64,000 bases of DNA from an uncultured Sphingomonadaceae bacterium (GTDB lineage Bacteria; Pseudomonadota; Alphaproteobacteria; Sphingomonadales; Sphingomonadaceae): the NCBI GenBank assembly GCA_947489315.1, contig CANLCX010000002.1, positions 310,001 through 374,000 on the forward strand, written 5' to 3'. Under the pieces are notes generated by a model that was given only the letters and a program-made list of their open reading frames with translations, made no database searches and was not told the DNA's origin. Both the position numbers and the translations under genes were made by a program. This document shows, piece by piece, positions 25,102-34,809 of this stretch; the first letter of the stretch is position 1, and every line of letters starts with the position of its first letter.

Positions 25102-26864
25102 GCCGCAGCGACTATCCCTGGAAAGACCTGCAAATTGACAAAACCGATGACAAACGGACGATCAAGCGCGCCTATTCAAAAATACTAAAAACGATAGACG
25201 TAGAGGGTAATCCCGAAGCCTTTATCGCATTGCGCGAGGCTTATGACTATGCGCTGGGACCGGCCCAATGGGAAGATGATTATAATGATGAAGACGACGG
25301 CTATAAAGACGAATATCCCTCCAATGTCGAAAATGAGGGCGACGACTATCAACCTGAGATAGGACAGGATTTTCTTTCTCAGATCGGTGCTGAACTAGAT
25401 ATTAAAGGCAACGAAGAACAGGACTTTCAGATTGAAATTGATTCGTCTGCTGCAATAAACGAGAATTTAAGCGCGCTTAACAAATTGCTCAATTCCACAA
25501 CAGATGAACCGCTAGATACTTCAGCGATGAAGTCCCACTACCGCGCCATCCAAAGTGATCCGGCATTGGAACAATTATATATTGCAGAGTCCGTCGAAAA
25601 CGCATTGGCCGATATGGTCATTTATGCCGATCAGAAAGCCGCCACATTGTTACGAATGGCCGACATAGATTATGGTTGGGCCAAGCGGGCAAATATGATC
25701 GGCCTGCAATGGCCTATGTCCCAAGCAGCTGAAATGGCTGCTGCCCAAATCTGGCTCGACGAACAAGATAAGGGAGGCCGGTATAAAAACGCACTGAAAA
25801 TATTGCGAAGTGGAGACAATGAGCCCTCCCGATGGGACCGCTTCGTCGAAGGCGATGAAATCCAGGACTTTCTGGATGAAATGGATATAAATTATCCAGG
25901 AGCCGCATCATTATTGAATGAGGATGCTATTGATGTTTGGCGTCGCCCCCCAGAAGAACCTTCCGCGATTTGGGTTTCGGCGTTTCACTACTTCATTTGC
26001 TTACCAATCTTTGCCTATATGCTGAACCTGCAATATGGCGACCAAATTCGTATTATTGCCTTTGAAGATATCAGCTTCCGTTCGTTGTTTTCGTTCACCA
26101 AATTGGCAATTCCGTTCATGCTTTTTGCGTGGTTGCGAAAACACCTGATTAACAACCAGGTACTGGTGGCAGGTGAACGGCAAGGCAGCACACAATCACT
26201 GGTTATAGAAATAGTCAGCTATCTCTGCCTGATCCTGTTGCCTCTTGTCGCGGTCTTGATGCCCGCCTCGCTCATGGCAACTGTATCTCTGGCACTTTTG
26301 TCCGGTGTAGCTGTTATCGGAAGTGGCGTACGTTATGTTCCTGATCCTGAAAGCTTCCTGATCCGCTGGTATCTAAGGATTGGGCCTTTGCTCTGTATCT
26401 TGTTGCTTGCCGGTTATCAGACGAATCAGATTTATGAGATAAATGCGCAGGTTCTAATTCCGGCCTATGCGTTAATCTGGGTAATGATATATAGCCGAAA
26501 TCGCTTTGACGAGTTGCGGTTCTTAGTGAATGAAAAGATACAAAAATCTATCAGTTGGGTGGTTATCCTTGCTGCAATTTCGCTCTTTATCGCAAATATC
26601 TTTAATCCCGAGTTCTCGATATCCGGGATAGGCACAGAAATTTTTGGATATCCTATTCCCTATTATAGTGGGACAATGACTATGTTGGTAATGGGACTGT
26701 GCGCGGTCACCGAATTTTTTCATGAACGGGAAGACGGAGAAATCCAGGTTCATTTCTATCTTGGCTATGTGTTCGTACTCGGCATCATTTTTGTTTTTGC
26801 TGTGCCAATCGCTTGCTTAGTCTGTGTGGCCAGAATGAAACAGACATTGGATCGGTTGGCCTAG
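25098..26864 (+). CDS. Multi-pass membrane J-like protein, partner of HscC
   Basis: The first 52 residues resemble the J-like domain of the DjlB/DjlC group, which works with HscC: YPWKDLQIDKTDDKRTIKRA, then YSKILKTIDVEGNPEAF and IALREAYDYAL. The HPD tripeptide that normally stimulates Hsp70 is not present. At that place the protein reads TIDVEGNPE. An acidic linker follows, then a helical middle. From about residue 295 there are roughly nine hydrophobic segments. The 588-residue product should therefore display its J-like end in the cytosol. It starts with GTG overlapping the hscC stop. Two 60-base lines gave 37% and 47% GC, so the pair may be acquired. Confidence 0.75.
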   Translation: MSRSDYPWKDLQIDKTDDKRTIKRAYSKILKTIDVEGNPEAFIALREAYDYALGPAQWEDDYNDEDDGYKDEYPSNVENEGDDYQPEIGQDFLSQIGAELDIKGNEEQDFQIEIDSSAAINENLSALNKLLNSTTDEPLDTSAMKSHYRAIQSDPALEQLYIAESVENALADMVIYADQKAATLLRMADIDYGWAKRANMIGLQWPMSQAAEMAAAQIWLDEQDKGGRYKNALKILRSGDNEPSRWDRFVEGDEIQDFLDEMDINYPGAASLLNEDAIDVWRRPPEEPSAIWVSAFHYFICLPIFAYMLNLQYGDQIRIIAFEDISFRSLFSFTKLAIPFMLFAWLRKHLINNQVLVAGERQGSTQSLVIEIVSYLCLILLPLVAVLMPASLMATVSLALLSGVAVIGSGVRYVPDPESFLIRWYLRIGPLLCILLLAGYQTNQIYEINAQVLIPAYALIWVMIYSRNRFDELRFLVNEKIQKSISWVVILAAISLFIANIFNPEFSISGIGTEIFGYPIPYYSGTMTMLVMGLCAVTEFFHEREDGEIQVHFYLGYVFVLGIIFVFAVPIACLVCVARMKQTLDRLA

Positions 26865-27132
26865 CTGAATTTGTTTTCCAATGGTTCATCAGGAATTTTG
26901 AGGATGCTGATTTCGCCCGTCTGGCCGTCGAGAGCTTCGGTTAGAAAACTGCAAATTCAGTCTGCAATCAGAGTGGGAACCCGGAGATAGGTGCAGTTTC
27001 TACAACGTCCGCTTTTGCGCCCAAAGCCTACAGAACGCATTGTCTCGTGAATGCAACACAAAACCACGGCTTCCTGATAGACCAACATTAACACCATTGC
27101 CCCCATTGCCGCCATCGCCTAATTATCTTCCG

Positions 27133-27909
27133 ATGAGTATGTTCACCCTGCACCGCGTCGCCCTTCCCTTCATGGCGCTGGCCATATTGACGGTCACCGC
27201 GCCGCTGGCCGGGTGCAAACGCATACCCGATGATGATGCGAATCGGCCAGAGACCGCGCGGGCTTATCCACCCGCCTCTCGGCCTGTGGCTGATCTCGCT
27301 GGCAATCAATGGTCGACCGAAACCGCGCGCGACAAGCGTGGGGAAGCGGAAGAGATTATGAAGGCCGCCGGACTTGCGCCCGGCATGACGGTTGCCGATA
27401 TCGGCGCGGGTGAAGGTTATTACACCGTGCGGCTTGCCGAAAAGGTCGGAGATGAAGGCCGGGTGCTAGCGCAGGATATCGATGAGGATGTGATTAAACG
27501 TCTTGCCGACCGTGTCGCACGCGATGAACTGGACAATGTCTCGATCAAGCTCGGCGCGCCCGATGATCCGCGTCTGCCCGAGGACAGTTTTGACCGCATT
27601 TTCCTGGTCCATATGTATCATGAAGTGCGCGAACCTTATGCGTTTCTCTCGCGGTTGCGTCCGTCTATACGACGGGATCAGGACGGTGCAAGCTATGATG
27701 GCGGCGAGGTTATCGTGGTCGATGTCGACCGGCCATTTGCACAGCATGGCATCCCCCCAAAGCAGCTTTTTTGCGAGTTTGAGGCGGTCGGCTATCAACT
27801 CATCGGCTATATGGAGCGCCCCGAACTGGGCGGATATTTCGCCCGCTTTCGCCCCATCGGAAAATCGCCGCTGCCGGGCAAGATCAAGCCTTGCGAGCTG
27901 AAGCAATAG
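27133..27909 (+). CDS. Class I SAM-dependent methyltransferase with lipoprotein signal
   Basis: The core is a class I methyltransferase: motif I VADIGAGEGYYTVRLAEKVG, then GRVLAQDIDEDVIKRL and DRIFLVHMYHEVREPYAFLSRL. The N-terminus from ATG 27133 (or 27139) is a lipoprotein-type signal with LAGC as lipobox (C28, in VTAPLAGCKRIP), followed by a proline-rich linker. That would place a SAM-dependent enzyme outside the cytosol, where SAM is not expected. Proteins of this layout (predicted methyltransferase, COG4798-like) occur in other proteobacteria and are uncharacterised. The frame extends to 27040, but those codons are proline-rich and unlike a protein start. No strong Shine-Dalgarno was seen. 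Confidence 0.75.
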   Translation: MSMFTLHRVALPFMALAILTVTAPLAGCKRIPDDDANRPETARAYPPASRPVADLAGNQWSTETARDKRGEAEEIMKAAGLAPGMTVADIGAGEGYYTVRLAEKVGDEGRVLAQDIDEDVIKRLADRVARDELDNVSIKLGAPDDPRLPEDSFDRIFLVHMYHEVREPYAFLSRLRPSIRRDQDGASYDGGEVIVVDVDRPFAQHGIPPKQLFCEFEAVGYQLIGYMERPELGGYFARFRPIGKSPLPGKIKPCELKQ

Positions 27910-27965
27910 TCCGAGCCAACACTGCTTACGAATGAAGTATTTAGGGTTTAATATTAGTGACTTAA

Positions 27966-29771
27966 CTAATTTTCATCGCCCATTTTCAATGCGGCAATAA
28001 ACGCTTCTTGCGGGATACTGACATTGCCATATTCACGCATCTTGGCCTTGCCCTTCTTCTGCTTGTCGAGCAGCTTCTTCTTACGGCTGATATCACCCCC
28101 ATAGCATTTTGCCGTCACATCCTTACGCATCGCGGCAATGGTTTCGCGCGCAATGACCTTGCCGCCAATGGCTGCCTGTACAGGGATCTTAAAAAGATGT
28201 CGCGGGATCAAGTCTTTCAGACGCTCGCACATATGCCGGCCGCGTGCTTCGGCGGCGTCGCGGTGGACAATCATACTGAGCGCATCAACCGGATCGCCAT
28301 TGACCAGGATGTTCATTTTGACCAGATTGCCAGAGCGCAGGCCAACCTGATGATAGTCGAAACTCGCATAACCGCGCGAGATGCTCTTCAGCCGATCATA
28401 GAAATCGAACACCACTTCGTTGAGCGGTAATTCATAAACCACCTGCGCGCGGTCCCCAACATAGGTCAGGTTCTTCTGTACCCCACGCCGGTCCTGACAC
28501 AACTTAAGGATGCCGCCGAGATATTCATCCGGGCAATAGATAGTCGCCTCGATCCAGGGCTCCTCGATATCAGAAATTTTGACGACATCAGGCATATCAG
28601 CCGGATTGTGGAGAAACTGCTCCGACCCATCATTCATCACCATCCGGTATACCACCGACGGTGCCGTAGTGATCAGATCAAGATCATATTCACGGGTCAG
28701 GCGCTCCTGGATAATCTCAAGATGCAAGAGTCCAAGGAAACCGCAGCGAAAACCTTGCCCCAAAGCAGCGCTGGATTCCATTTCAAAGGTAAAGCTGGCA
28801 TCATTGAGACGCAGCTTGCTGATACTTTCACGCAGTTTGTCAAAATCCGCCGCGTCGACCGGGAAGAGGCCGCAAAAAACCACGGATTGTACTTCCTTGA
28901 AACCATCCAACGCTTCTGTTGCACCGCCCTTAACGGTGGTAATCGTATCACCGACCGCGGTCTGAGACACTTCCTTGATCTGCGCGGTAATGAAACCAAT
29001 TTCACCCGCCGCCAATTCAGGCAGTTGCTCAATCTTCGGCGTCATACAACCAACGCGGTCGACCAGATGCTCGGTGCCTTGCGCCATGAATTTGATCCGC
29101 TGGCCCTTGGTCAGCACACCGTCGATGACGCGCACGAGAATGACGACACCCAGATAGGGGTCATACCAGCTATCCACCAGCATGGCTTTCAGTGGCGCAT
29201 CGCGGTCACCGCCGGGGGGCGGTATCTTCGCGACAATCTGCTCCAGAATATCTTCGATGCCGATGCCGGATTTCGCAGAAGCGAGCACAGCTTCGGAGGC
29301 GTCGAGACCAATGATTTCTTCAATCTCGTGGCGGACGCGCTCTGGTTCCGCTGCCGGCAAATCAACCTTGTTCAGAACCGGAATAATCTCATGGTCATGT
29401 TCAATCGATTGATAGACGTTCGCTAGCGTTTGCGCTTCTACGCCCTGCGCCGCATCGACCACCAGTAAGGCGCCTTCACAGGCGGCCAAACTGCGTGAAA
29501 CTTCATAGGCAAAATCAACATGGCCCGGCGTGTCCATCAAGCTGAGCTCATAAGCTTCGCCATTCTTCGCTGTGTAGTGAAGACGAACCGTCTGCGCTTT
29601 AATCGTAATACCGCGCTCGCGCTCGATATCCATATTATCGAGCACTTGCTCGCTCATCTCACGCGCGGTCAAACCTCCGGTATGCTGGATCAGGCGATCC
29701 GCCAGCGTTGATTTGCCATGGTCGATATGCGCGATGATCGAGAAATTACGGATATGGGAACGTTCAGTCAT
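27966..29771 (-). CDS. lepA: Elongation factor 4 (LepA), ribosome back-translocase GTPase
   Basis: LepA is a ribosome-bound GTPase of the EF-G family. The 601-residue frame has G1 AHIDHGKST at residue 13, switch-2 DTPGHVDF, and G4 NKVDLP. The C-terminal domain unique to LepA ends with [19 protein letters not shown]. Length and motifs are standard. Start ATG 29771 ([19 protein letters not shown]) agrees with the family. It lies 206 bp from a hairpin that probably terminates the upstream beta-barrel gene on the same strand. lepA is often coupled to lepB, which is not seen here. Confidence 0.97.
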   Translation of the reverse strand: MTERSHIRNFSIIAHIDHGKSTLADRLIQHTGGLTAREMSEQVLDNMDIERERGITIKAQTVRLHYTAKNGEAYELSLMDTPGHVDFAYEVSRSLAACEGALLVVDAAQGVEAQTLANVYQSIEHDHEIIPVLNKVDLPAAEPERVRHEIEEIIGLDASEAVLASAKSGIGIEDILEQIVAKIPPPGGDRDAPLKAMLVDSWYDPYLGVVILVRVIDGVLTKGQRIKFMAQGTEHLVDRVGCMTPKIEQLPELAAGEIGFITAQIKEVSQTAVGDTITTVKGGATEALDGFKEVQSVVFCGLFPVDAADFDKLRESISKLRLNDASFTFEMESSAALGQGFRCGFLGLLHLEIIQERLTREYDLDLITTAPSVVYRMVMNDGSEQFLHNPADMPDVVKISDIEEPWIEATIYCPDEYLGGILKLCQDRRGVQKNLTYVGDRAQVVYELPLNEVVFDFYDRLKSISRGYASFDYHQVGLRSGNLVKMNILVNGDPVDALSMIVHRDAAEARGRHMCERLKDLIPRHLFKIPVQAAIGGKVIARETIAAMRKDVTAKCYGGDISRKKKLLDKQKKGKAKMREYGNVSIPQEAFIAALKMGDEN

Positions 29772-29819
29772 GACCGCGCCGATAGCAGGGGTTTTCGCCG
29801 CTGTCAGCAGGGAAACGCG

Positions 29820-29868
29820 GAAAATGCGCGCCGCCTGACGATAGTTGTCGAGACGGCGCGCATATTTT
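29820..29868 (-). terminator. Terminator after the beta-barrel protein gene
   Basis: A perfect 10-bp stem pairs 29824-29833 (ATGCGCGCCG) with 29854-29863, closing a 20-base loop. Read on the minus strand it is followed by a short T-run (TTTT). It lies 30 bp after the stop of the beta-barrel gene and before lepA, so it should separate the two transcripts. Confidence 0.65.
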
Positions 29869-29897
29869 CAGATTGCAGGGATCATATCACCCTAAAA

Positions 29898-30680
29898 TTA
29901 GCCGCCGCCAAACGGAATGCGGAAACCAACATTGAACAAAGATTGTTCGCTCTTCACGCCCAATGTGGCCGGAAGCAGGTTAACGTCATAATCTCCGCGA
30001 TCCATATTGCGATAGGTATATTGGCCGAAAACTTCGAATGACGGGCTCAGCTTGTAAGTCACACCAGCCATCGCCTGATAAGCAAATCGGGTTTTCTTAT
30101 CATCGACAACATCGATCGCTGAAGGCTGATATTCGACATCCTGCCGGACAAAGCCGACGCCCGCCCCAACATAGGGGACAAACGTCTCACTGATCTGGAA
30201 ATCATAAAGAGCGTTGGCAAACAGACCATAGTTTTTGATCTGGCCATCATCGGTACTTAAAACAGCGCCAACGGTTGGGTTCGCTGGATCCGCGACCCCG
30301 CGCGTCAAGACAGCTGAATCCAAGGCATCAATCACAGTCCCGCCGACCGCTAGATCACGGTGCAAATCAACATTGGCCTTGTTGTAAAAGCCCTGCAATT
30401 CGATCCGAAAGCCATTATCAAAACGGTAGCCAGCATGTAAATTGAGGTCGAGGCCATTGTTCAGCTCGGTTGTCCAATCGAGATCGGTTCCGGCTGCAAT
30501 GGCGTCAAAGTCGGCTGTAGCAGCGACATCCTCATCAAATTCTCCGCGATTTTTTGAATCGCTTGGCAGATTAAGACCAGCCGACGCACCCACATAAGGT
30601 TCTCCGGCATGGGCCGCGCCTGCAAAAGCAAAGGATGTTCCAACGGCTACGGTAGCTAATATTTTTAAAGAACTACGCAT
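29898..30680 (-). CDS. Outer-membrane beta-barrel protein (OmpA/porin-like)
   Basis: The 260-residue product has a signal peptide (MRSSLKILATVAVGTSFAFAGAAHAG). Alternating strands follow, typical of an 8-stranded barrel: EPYVGASAGLNLP, DLNLHAGYRFDNGFRIELQG, FVPYVGAGVGFVRQDVEY, YQAMAGVTYKLSPSFEVFGQ and the final LFNVGFRIPFGGG. The shortened, Phe-rich C-terminus fits BAM recognition. It resembles the small outer-membrane proteins of the P44/Msp or OmpW-like class, and a specific function cannot be assigned. The longer frame to 30809 is rejected because GGAG precedes ATG 30680 and only this start gives a signal peptide. Confidence 0.85.
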   Translation of the reverse strand: MRSSLKILATVAVGTSFAFAGAAHAGEPYVGASAGLNLPSDSKNRGEFDEDVAATADFDAIAAGTDLDWTTELNNGLDLNLHAGYRFDNGFRIELQGFYNKANVDLHRDLAVGGTVIDALDSAVLTRGVADPANPTVGAVLSTDDGQIKNYGLFANALYDFQISETFVPYVGAGVGFVRQDVEYQPSAIDVVDDKKTRFAYQAMAGVTYKLSPSFEVFGQYTYRNMDRGDYDVNLLPATLGVKSEQSLFNVGFRIPFGGG

Positions 30681-30881
30681 ATTCAACTCCAAACCCCTGT
30701 TCGGTGTTGCCCCGCTGTAATCAGAGTTAAGGAAGTATCTGTCGTTTTCAATAAGGTGACGTTCGGCTCGTCGCGGAAAAAGGTCGTTTTTCTGGAGTTT
30801 TCTATTCACGCAAGGAATATGTTGCAGACTTGCATCAGTAAGGCGCGCTATGAAAAATCAATCGGCGCAAGCCCGCTATTC

Positions 30882-33422
30882 TTAATAGATGCCGCCTTCA
30901 TCCTGCAGAAAGTCATTGTCGTTTTGGGCTGGTCGATTGCCACGCCCATTGTCCCCGGACCGGTTACGCGCTGCGAGCTTTGCCGCTCGAATCTGGGCTT
31001 TCTTTGCTTCTAATCGCGCGAGTAATTCCTCTTTGCGGATCGAGCGTCTTGGCTCGGTTTCCGGTTTGAATACATCCCATATCACCGCTGATCGGGGGTC
31101 ATCGGACGGCCAACCACCGAAAACGCGCTTGCCGCTTTTCCGGTCTACCCGAACCATCCGGATACCGCGCGGCGCTACAAAAGGTGTTTTCGGCATGCCA
31201 GCCATGGCTTTCTGGGCAAAGTCCTTGAAAATTGGCGCGGCCAAAGTGCCACCTTGGGCATAGCCGCCCATATTGGCGGGTTGATCAAAGCCCATATAGA
31301 CACCGGCCACCATATCCGGTGAACCGCCTACAAACCATACGTTGGTTGGCCCACTCGCCGTTCCGGTCTTGCCGAATAGCGGACGATCGAGGCTTTTCAG
31401 ATTTTGCGCTGTTCCGCGAGTAATAACACCCTCCAAGATGTTGACCATCTGATAGGCCGTCATCGGATCCATCAATTGCTTACCTGCAGGTCTTGGACGT
31501 GGCATCAGCTCGCCGTTCCAATCGGCCTGGTTACAATCTTCGCAAATCCGTTTATCGGCACGGTAAATGACTTTACCCTGACGATCTTGCACAAAGTCAA
31601 TCACGGTTGGCTCTAACTCGCGGCCATGATTGACCAGCATCGAATATGCGTTTGTCAGCTTTGCCACAGTGGTATCCCCTGCACCCAATGCAAAGGCGAG
31701 ATAAGGTTTATAGTCACCAATCCCCATCGTCTTGATGGTCTTGACGACATTTTCCATGCCTGCATCATTGGCGGCCCGTACAGTCATAAGGTTACGGGAC
31801 TGCTCAACCCCCCAGCGCAAAGTTTGCGCCCCTGCCCCGCGTGAACCGCCGAAGTTTTGGAAGCATTTGCGTCCCAATGCTGCCGATTGATAAACACAGA
31901 AGGGGCTGTCGACGATGATTGTCGCTGGCGTCATTCCTTGGTCAAGTGCGGTCGCATAGACGAAAGGTTTGATTGTCGAACCCGGCTGCCGTTCGGCTTG
32001 CGTTGCGCGGTTGAAGGAGCTCATTCGATCGTCAAACCCGCCCTGCATTGCCCAAACACGTCCATTACGAGGATTTTGCACGACCATACCGCCAGAGACT
32101 TTTGGCACGTTGCGTAGCATATAGCTGCTGCCACCAGCCGGACTGACAGCGATGATATCACCCGCAGCCAGTTTACTCGGCGCATTGCCCAAACGGCCAG
32201 TGGTGCCGTCTGTAAAACCAATTTCAGCGCTATTGCCCTGACGGGTCAACGCAACAGCAATACGCCAATCGGCATGATCGGTATTAATAAACGTCGACGC
32301 CAAACGCTGCGCCCACTTATCATCCATTTCGATCTTGTTGATCGGCCCGCTCCAAGCCTTGCCACGGCTATAGCGCAGCAAGCCGGTACGCAGCGCATCT
32401 TTGGTATATTCTTGCAATTGGGGATTAAGCGATGTCCGGACCCAGAGTCCGCCTGAGTAGACGCTATACGGGCCAGCTTCTTCATTCTCACCAAATTGCT
32501 CGATCAACTGACGTCTTACTTCTTCAATAAAATACCCGCCAACTCTCTGGAAGCGCGCTCCACGAGAGCGAATGGCACCGAGCGGTTGAGCGACCGCCTG
32601 ATCATGCTGTATCTGCGAAATCCAGTCATTATCGAGCATCCGGCCCAAGACCCAGTCCCGCCGATTAATGGCTCGCTGCTCGTTATTTTCCGGCCGATAG
32701 TTAGAGGGCCCTTTTGGCAGAATCGCGAGATAGGCCATCTGATGCAGAGCCAGCTCATCGACATCCTTGCCAAAATACGCCTGTGCTGCAGCTTGTACAC
32801 CATAGGCATTTCGGCCCAAGAAAATCTGGTTGAGATAAAGTTCAAGAATTTCCTGCTTGGTCAGCACTTCTTCAATGCGATAGGCCAGCAATGCCTCGCG
32901 CACTTTCCGACGATAGGAAACCTCGTTGGTCAGCAGAAGGTTCTTGGCGACTTGCTGCGTAATTGTGGACGCACCAATCGGTCTGCCACTGCTGGAAATA
33001 TTGCTGACGATCGCGGTAGCGATACCGGGATAGTCAAGGCCACCATGCTCAAAAAATGTCCGGTCTTCTGCGGCCAGATAAGCGCGGACCAGCAATGCCG
33101 GATATTCGGCATATTCCAACTGCACCCGACGTTCACGCGCATAGCTGTGTACCGGTTCACCATCATAAGCACGTACCATAGTCGGAAGCGGCGGCTCATA
33201 TTGTTGTAGCGTTTTCGCGTCCGGCAAGTCGCGTGCGAAAATAACCCAGATCAACAACCAACCCAACAAACATAGCGCAATGAAGGCAAGAAACAGGCGG
33301 AACAGGCGCTTTTGCCACAGCTTTTCCATCCAGCTCAAAAAACCGCCAGTGTTGCGCTCTAGCTTATACGCGAGACTTTCCGCTGTTCCGGCGCCATCAT
33401 TATCGGGTGTGTTTTCGACCAT
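30882..33422 (-). CDS. mrcA: Penicillin-binding protein 1A (bifunctional peptidoglycan synthase)
   Basis: This class A PBP has 846 residues. It has one membrane anchor (residues 39-62), a GT51 glycosyltransferase domain with catalytic E119 (LAAEDRTFFEHGG), and a transpeptidase with SxxK at S482 (GSTIK), SxN at S542 and KTG at 684 (FGKTGTASG). It polymerises and crosslinks murein in the periplasm. The order and motifs are complete. The gene lies upstream of the beta-barrel gene and downstream of an AmiC-type amidase on the same strand, so murein synthesis and hydrolysis genes sit together. The amidase stop is about 142 bp away. Confidence 0.96.
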   Translation of the reverse strand: MVENTPDNDGAGTAESLAYKLERNTGGFLSWMEKLWQKRLFRLFLAFIALCLLGWLLIWVIFARDLPDAKTLQQYEPPLPTMVRAYDGEPVHSYARERRVQLEYAEYPALLVRAYLAAEDRTFFEHGGLDYPGIATAIVSNISSSGRPIGASTITQQVAKNLLLTNEVSYRRKVREALLAYRIEEVLTKQEILELYLNQIFLGRNAYGVQAAAQAYFGKDVDELALHQMAYLAILPKGPSNYRPENNEQRAINRRDWVLGRMLDNDWISQIQHDQAVAQPLGAIRSRGARFQRVGGYFIEEVRRQLIEQFGENEEAGPYSVYSGGLWVRTSLNPQLQEYTKDALRTGLLRYSRGKAWSGPINKIEMDDKWAQRLASTFINTDHADWRIAVALTRQGNSAEIGFTDGTTGRLGNAPSKLAAGDIIAVSPAGGSSYMLRNVPKVSGGMVVQNPRNGRVWAMQGGFDDRMSSFNRATQAERQPGSTIKPFVYATALDQGMTPATIIVDSPFCVYQSAALGRKCFQNFGGSRGAGAQTLRWGVEQSRNLMTVRAANDAGMENVVKTIKTMGIGDYKPYLAFALGAGDTTVAKLTNAYSMLVNHGRELEPTVIDFVQDRQGKVIYRADKRICEDCNQADWNGELMPRPRPAGKQLMDPMTAYQMVNILEGVITRGTAQNLKSLDRPLFGKTGTASGPTNVWFVGGSPDMVAGVYMGFDQPANMGGYAQGGTLAAPIFKDFAQKAMAGMPKTPFVAPRGIRMVRVDRKSGKRVFGGWPSDDPRSAVIWDVFKPETEPRRSIRKEELLARLEAKKAQIRAAKLAARNRSGDNGRGNRPAQNDNDFLQDEGGIY

Positions 33423-33564
33423 ATCTCGCGCTATCTAGCACTATCGGAAGCATTTTCCAGAAAATATCGATGAAAATTTTTATCGACCCAGCCAGAGACA
33501 ATTGCGATACCGCTATGCAGGCAGGGCATAGTGCAGAAATTGCAGTCGCCTTTCGGGCGCTAAA

Positions 33565-34809
33565 TCAACGCTGTGCCAGTTTTCGCGCGAAATGGGCCTC
33601 AATCGCGTTGGCGATACCAATTGCGACTTTCGACTGACCAGAGCGTGAACCGAGCAGTTCCACATCTTCCTTGTTGGTAAGATAGCCTGTTTCGAACAAA
33701 ACCGACGGTGTATCCGGTGCTTTCAGAACGACCAGTGATGCAAAGCGATGCGGATTAGCGCGAAATTTAATCATGCGCTGCCCTTCCCGGATCAACAATT
33801 TGGCAAAATCTGCAGATACATTCATTGTTTCGCGCTGAGTCAGATCGATGAGGATCGAAGAGACATCCTGATTGGCTCCGCCTAAATTCACACCATTGAT
33901 GATATTGGCCCGATTCTCACGGGCCGCCAATTTGGCAGCTTCGCGGTCAGAGGCTACTTCAGAAAGCGTATAGACCGTCGCACCTGAAGCGGACTGGTTG
34001 CCGGCGGCATCAGCATGAATGGATATAAACAAATCCGCGTCGAGACGCCGAGCGATGCCGTACCTCTCTTCGAGAACTAAATACTTATCTGTATCCCGGG
34101 TCATCGCCACCCGGACTCGTCCACTAGCAACCAATTGATCACGAAGCGCCTTCGCGATGGCAAGCACTACATTTTTCTCATATTTGCTACCATGAGGTGA
34201 AACAGCGCCAGGGTCATGACCACCATGCCCGGCATCGATAACAACCAAAGGCCGGCTCTTGTCTTTTGGTCCAGAAATTTTGGGAAGTTCTACTTCGTCT
34301 TGCGGCTTACCCAGTGGTACCTTTACACTATACGATTTCTTTGGCGGTTCTGCGCGAAACTGAACCGGCGGAAGGAAGGACTTACGGCCTTTTTTAATAG
34401 CTTGGCCGCCAACAGACTGCAGGCTTAGCTTCAAACTTTTTCCGTCGGCAGAAAAACCACCATCAGTAATAACCGCCGGGCGATCGAGATCAAAAACAAT
34501 CCGCGCCGTATTGGGACCATATTGCCCCTGACGCACCGATTTGATTATGCCTGCCGCTCGACCACCGCGTCCTGCTTTGCCGCCTTTAATATCTAAGGCA
34601 ATCCGATCCGGGCCAAGCAGCGAAAATGTCGATGCGCTCTCAACCAGGCCATCAAAAGAGACAATGATTTGGCCATCATTGGCATCGATACGACTAACAG
34701 AGCCCGCATTTGCAGGGTTCAAGGTCAATAGCGAGGAAGCTAAAATTGCTGCGAATGGCATGGCCGCCTTATGCATTGCGCCTGCCATATCGGTCCAGTT
34801 AAAATTCAT
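33565..34809 (-). CDS. amiC: N-acetylmuramoyl-L-alanine amidase (AmiC-type)
   Basis: This periplasmic zinc amidase of about 414 residues cuts the amide between muramic acid and peptide during cell separation. An N-terminal AMIN domain (about residues 45-130) targets septal murein. The C-terminal Amidase_3 domain has the zinc ligand His in VIDAGHGGHDPGA, a Glu in KYEKNVVLAIA, a second His in FISIHADA and the catalytic Glu in VLFETGYLTN. The open frame begins with TTG at 34842. I chose ATG 34809, while ATG 34788 or 34776 would also keep the signal peptide (AAILASSLLTLNPANA). The start is therefore uncertain. Confidence 0.9.
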   Translation of the reverse strand: MNFNWTDMAGAMHKAAMPFAAILASSLLTLNPANAGSVSRIDANDGQIIVSFDGLVESASTFSLLGPDRIALDIKGGKAGRGGRAAGIIKSVRQGQYGPNTARIVFDLDRPAVITDGGFSADGKSLKLSLQSVGGQAIKKGRKSFLPPVQFRAEPPKKSYSVKVPLGKPQDEVELPKISGPKDKSRPLVVIDAGHGGHDPGAVSPHGSKYEKNVVLAIAKALRDQLVASGRVRVAMTRDTDKYLVLEERYGIARRLDADLFISIHADAAGNQSASGATVYTLSEVASDREAAKLAARENRANIINGVNLGGANQDVSSILIDLTQRETMNVSADFAKLLIREGQRMIKFRANPHRFASLVVLKAPDTPSVLFETGYLTNKEDVELLGSRSGQSKVAIGIANAIEAHFARKLAQR

